A stretch of 64,000 nt of DNA. Origin: PSRJ01 sp963825305. Lineage in GTDB: Bacteria > Acidobacteriota > Terriglobia > Bryobacterales > Bryobacteraceae. Numbering within the stretch: the first letter of the stretch is position 1; each line of letters starts with the position of its first letter. The notes beneath the pieces were generated by a model, which saw only the letters and a list, made by a program, of their open reading frames with translations, searched no databases and was not told the DNA's origin. The stretch spans positions 558,001-622,000 of the forward strand of contig CAWGTA010000007.1 in the NCBI GenBank assembly GCA_963825305.1. The letters are read 5' to 3'. Shown piece by piece: positions 62,635 to 64,000 of this stretch. A program made the translations under genes and the position numbers.

Positions 62635-63628
62635 GAGCTAGTCTACCCCACGAACGAGTGGCAAAAAGTTGGGCAGGGGGTGGCTGCCGAGGATTGAGCA
62701 CGACGGGCCGCGGGACGCTGGGCGTGGAGCTTGATCGCGCGGTTCGGAGCGTCGATCGCCGTGCCGATTCGCACGGGGAGGGGCTCAAATAACTCCTTTG
62801 GCGTCTATGTCCCTTTGAAGGAGGCAGGGACCACGCGGGCCTTTCCGTTCGTCCCGTATCCACCACGACCAGAAATCTCCCGGACCAAGGAGTTGCTTCA
62901 CGCGTTTGCGAAAGAACCCAGAAAGTCATGCCTGCAGCCATGGCCTTTTCGTAGTCGCCATCGAGGATTCCATAATGATCGATGAAGGCGTTCAGGGTTG
63001 CCGGAATTCGAATACAGCCTTTCGACTGGGGAGTACCCAATTTCTGTTCTAGCAGGTCGGGATCTGTGGCATGCATTTGCAGCCTCAGGTTGCCTTCACC
63101 GCCGCCGTCCCATCCCTTCTGGCCCGTCTGCCAACCGAAGTCATACACCCGCATGCCCTTGCGCCCGTAACCGCGAATCCCAAATTGATTGCGAGTGCCT
63201 TCCGAGAGAAAGTCCAAGTTGGCAATCGTATGCTCGAAGACTCCAGTCGGAGTGATGAAGTGCTCGAATCTTCCTGGTTTGCCGGTGGAAACGGGAGAGG
63301 CGCCAATGTAGTGGAATACCCGGTCTGGGGACATCCAGTAGATCATCGCCGCCTGAACGAACTTGTTGCGATCAACAATCACTACATACTGAGCCTCATC
63401 TTCGCCGGCCAGATTCTTCGCAAGCAGTTCCGCGTAGGCACGCTGTTGGCTTTCGGGAATATCCAGCCGGCGATCAACCTGTTGCGCATAGACGGGCGCA
63501 AGCGCAGTGCCGTCGTTCGTCCCGAGATCCACGTGTGCCAAAAGTGGATACAGCACGACTGCAGCACAGAGAAAGCCCCTGCCTGGAGGTTCGTGTCGGG
63601 GTCCGTTCCCGGGTGGCCAAGACCTCAT
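62603..63628 (-). CDS. L,D-transpeptidase (YkuD-domain) protein
   Basis: Start placed at ATG 63628, before a hydrophobic signal (FLCAAVVLYPLLAHVDLG); no clear ribosome site. The YkuD domain (about 80-265) has LQMHATDPDLLEQKLG and the catalytic SKGCIRIP with Cys. Family members make 3-3 cross-links in peptidoglycan or attach proteins to it. After SLPPSKG (about residue 274) the sequence becomes Arg/Ser-rich and unlike any domain; another frame gives IDAKGVI and a stop at 62784, so a small indel may have added an out-of-frame tail. The annotated end overlaps the hydrolase start by 32 nt. Confidence 0.78.
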   Translation of the reverse strand: MRSWPPGNGPRHEPPGRGFLCAAVVLYPLLAHVDLGTNDGTALAPVYAQQVDRRLDIPESQQRAYAELLAKNLAGEDEAQYVVIVDRNKFVQAAMIYWMSPDRVFHYIGASPVSTGKPGRFEHFITPTGVFEHTIANLDFLSEGTRNQFGIRGYGRKGMRVYDFGWQTGQKGWDGGGEGNLRLQMHATDPDLLEQKLGTPQSKGCIRIPATLNAFIDHYGILDGDYEKAMAAGMTFWVLSQTREATPWSGRFLVVVDTGRTERPAWSLPPSKGHRRQRSYLSPSPCESARRSTLRTARSSSTPSVPRPVVLNPRQPPPAQLFATRSWGRLAHATSYEIADS

Positions 63629-64000
63629 GCCAGACAACACCGCATTCCTACTTCCATCGGGTTTTTCGGGGCAGCGGTTACCCGAAGGCGGCCCGGACCG
63701 CATCGATTTGGGGGGGCATTACGCCGCCAACGACCGGCATCACTGAAGTAACTGACAAAGAGGGAACTCAGAGAAGAGTAAATTATGTCCGACAAAATAA
63801 TCGACTTGAACTTACCGGCGCCGCACGCATCATCCAAATCCCAGCGGTCTGGGGCGATGAGGCGGGACAACCGCACCAGATGGGTCGGATCGACGTGGTT
63901 CAGGTTCATCAGCACAACGAGCTGATTAAAAGTGAAGCGTGACAGGGGATGCGCTGCCACCACGCGGTACTGGATAGTCTGTGCCGCCGGAGCGCTGAGA
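63625..64000 (-). CDS. partial protein entering from the right edge
   Basis: The minus frame is open from the edge (first codon at 63999) to 63625. It reads QTIQYRVVAAHPLSRFT, FNQLVVLMNLNHVDPTHLVR and LIAPDRWDLDDA. This segment recalls the N-terminal region of another type of secreted L,D-transpeptidase-like protein. After about 60 residues coding character fades (SIILSDIIYSSLSSLF and Arg/Pro-rich sequence), so it may be a decayed fragment. The family call is tentative and the 5' end is outside the window. Confidence 0.35.
   Translation of the reverse strand, partial: LSAPAAQTIQYRVVAAHPLSRFTFNQLVVLMNLNHVDPTHLVRLSRLIAPDRWDLDDACGAGKFKSIILSDIIYSSLSSLFVSYFSDAGRWRRNAPPNRCGPGRLRVTAAPKNPMEVGMRCCLA

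Noticed and set aside
1..64000. CRISPR array, rRNA or plasmid-type origin
   Set aside because: No regularly spaced direct repeats, rRNA-like sequence or iteron cluster was seen.

Overview
This 64 kb window looks like chromosome of an acidobacterium of the Solibacter/Bryobacter type. That placement is inference from gene content: an Oar-like TonB-dependent receptor with an N-terminal carboxypeptidase-regulatory-like domain, a homospermidine synthase, a TPR-CHAT lipoprotein beside an ECF sigma/anti-sigma pair, and a very large set of paralogous exported esterases. Base composition is high GC throughout, and coding density is high except at 20.4-23.8 kb and 58.0-59.0 kb.

Layout. 0-1.8 kb: end of an ABC exporter. 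1.9-7.3 kb (minus strand): ECF sigma factor, zinc-finger anti-sigma factor, an unrecognised protein, a TPR-CHAT caspase-like lipoprotein, a PilZ-like protein and a small Cys-rich protein, arranged as one signalling cluster. 7.6-13.9 kb: three secreted NHL beta-propellers and exported VOC, metallo-beta-lactamase-fold and HpcH/HpaI-aldolase-fold proteins. 13.9-22.5 kb: a stretch bracketed by two integrase remnants. It holds homospermidine synthase, a type III PLP decarboxylase, N-acetylglutamate synthase and a pyruvate-kinase-like gene, and every one of these four is broken by extra single bases. 22.6-22.8 kb: tRNA-Thr(UGU) and tRNA-Gly(UCC).

23.8-36.1 kb is a compact sucrose/fructan utilisation locus. 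A GntR-LacI hybrid regulator, fructokinase, GH32 fructanase, sugar porter, exported Nif3-like protein, sucrose phosphorylase and a second MFS permease are packed mostly with 4-nt stop/start overlaps. The TonB-dependent receptor is divergent from them. A TGTA-N2-TACA palindrome resembling AraR-type operators sits in the divergent promoter and recurs at the start of fructokinase.

36.1-55.3 kb is an array of about a dozen exported hydrolases: two SGNH esterases, a neutral-ceramidase-like protein, three Fes/IroE-like esterases, an HSL-type esterase, two tannase/feruloyl-esterase-family proteins, a type B carboxylesterase, a GH51 arabinofuranosidase, two further alpha/beta hydrolases and a tandem DUF3237 protein, with a LysR regulator in the middle. 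The likely role is attack on plant-derived esters such as feruloylated arabinan, acetylated polysaccharide and tannin.

55.4-61.7 kb is rearranged or decaying DNA: two frameshifted paralogous secreted proteins, a broken MFS gene, hydrolase and histidine-kinase fragments lying back to back, an FHA-sigma54 activator that has lost its own 5' end, and a decayed IS6-family element. 61.8-64 kb carries an alpha/beta hydrolase, an L,D-transpeptidase and a fragment of another cell-wall-type protein. No CRISPR array and no rRNA were seen.
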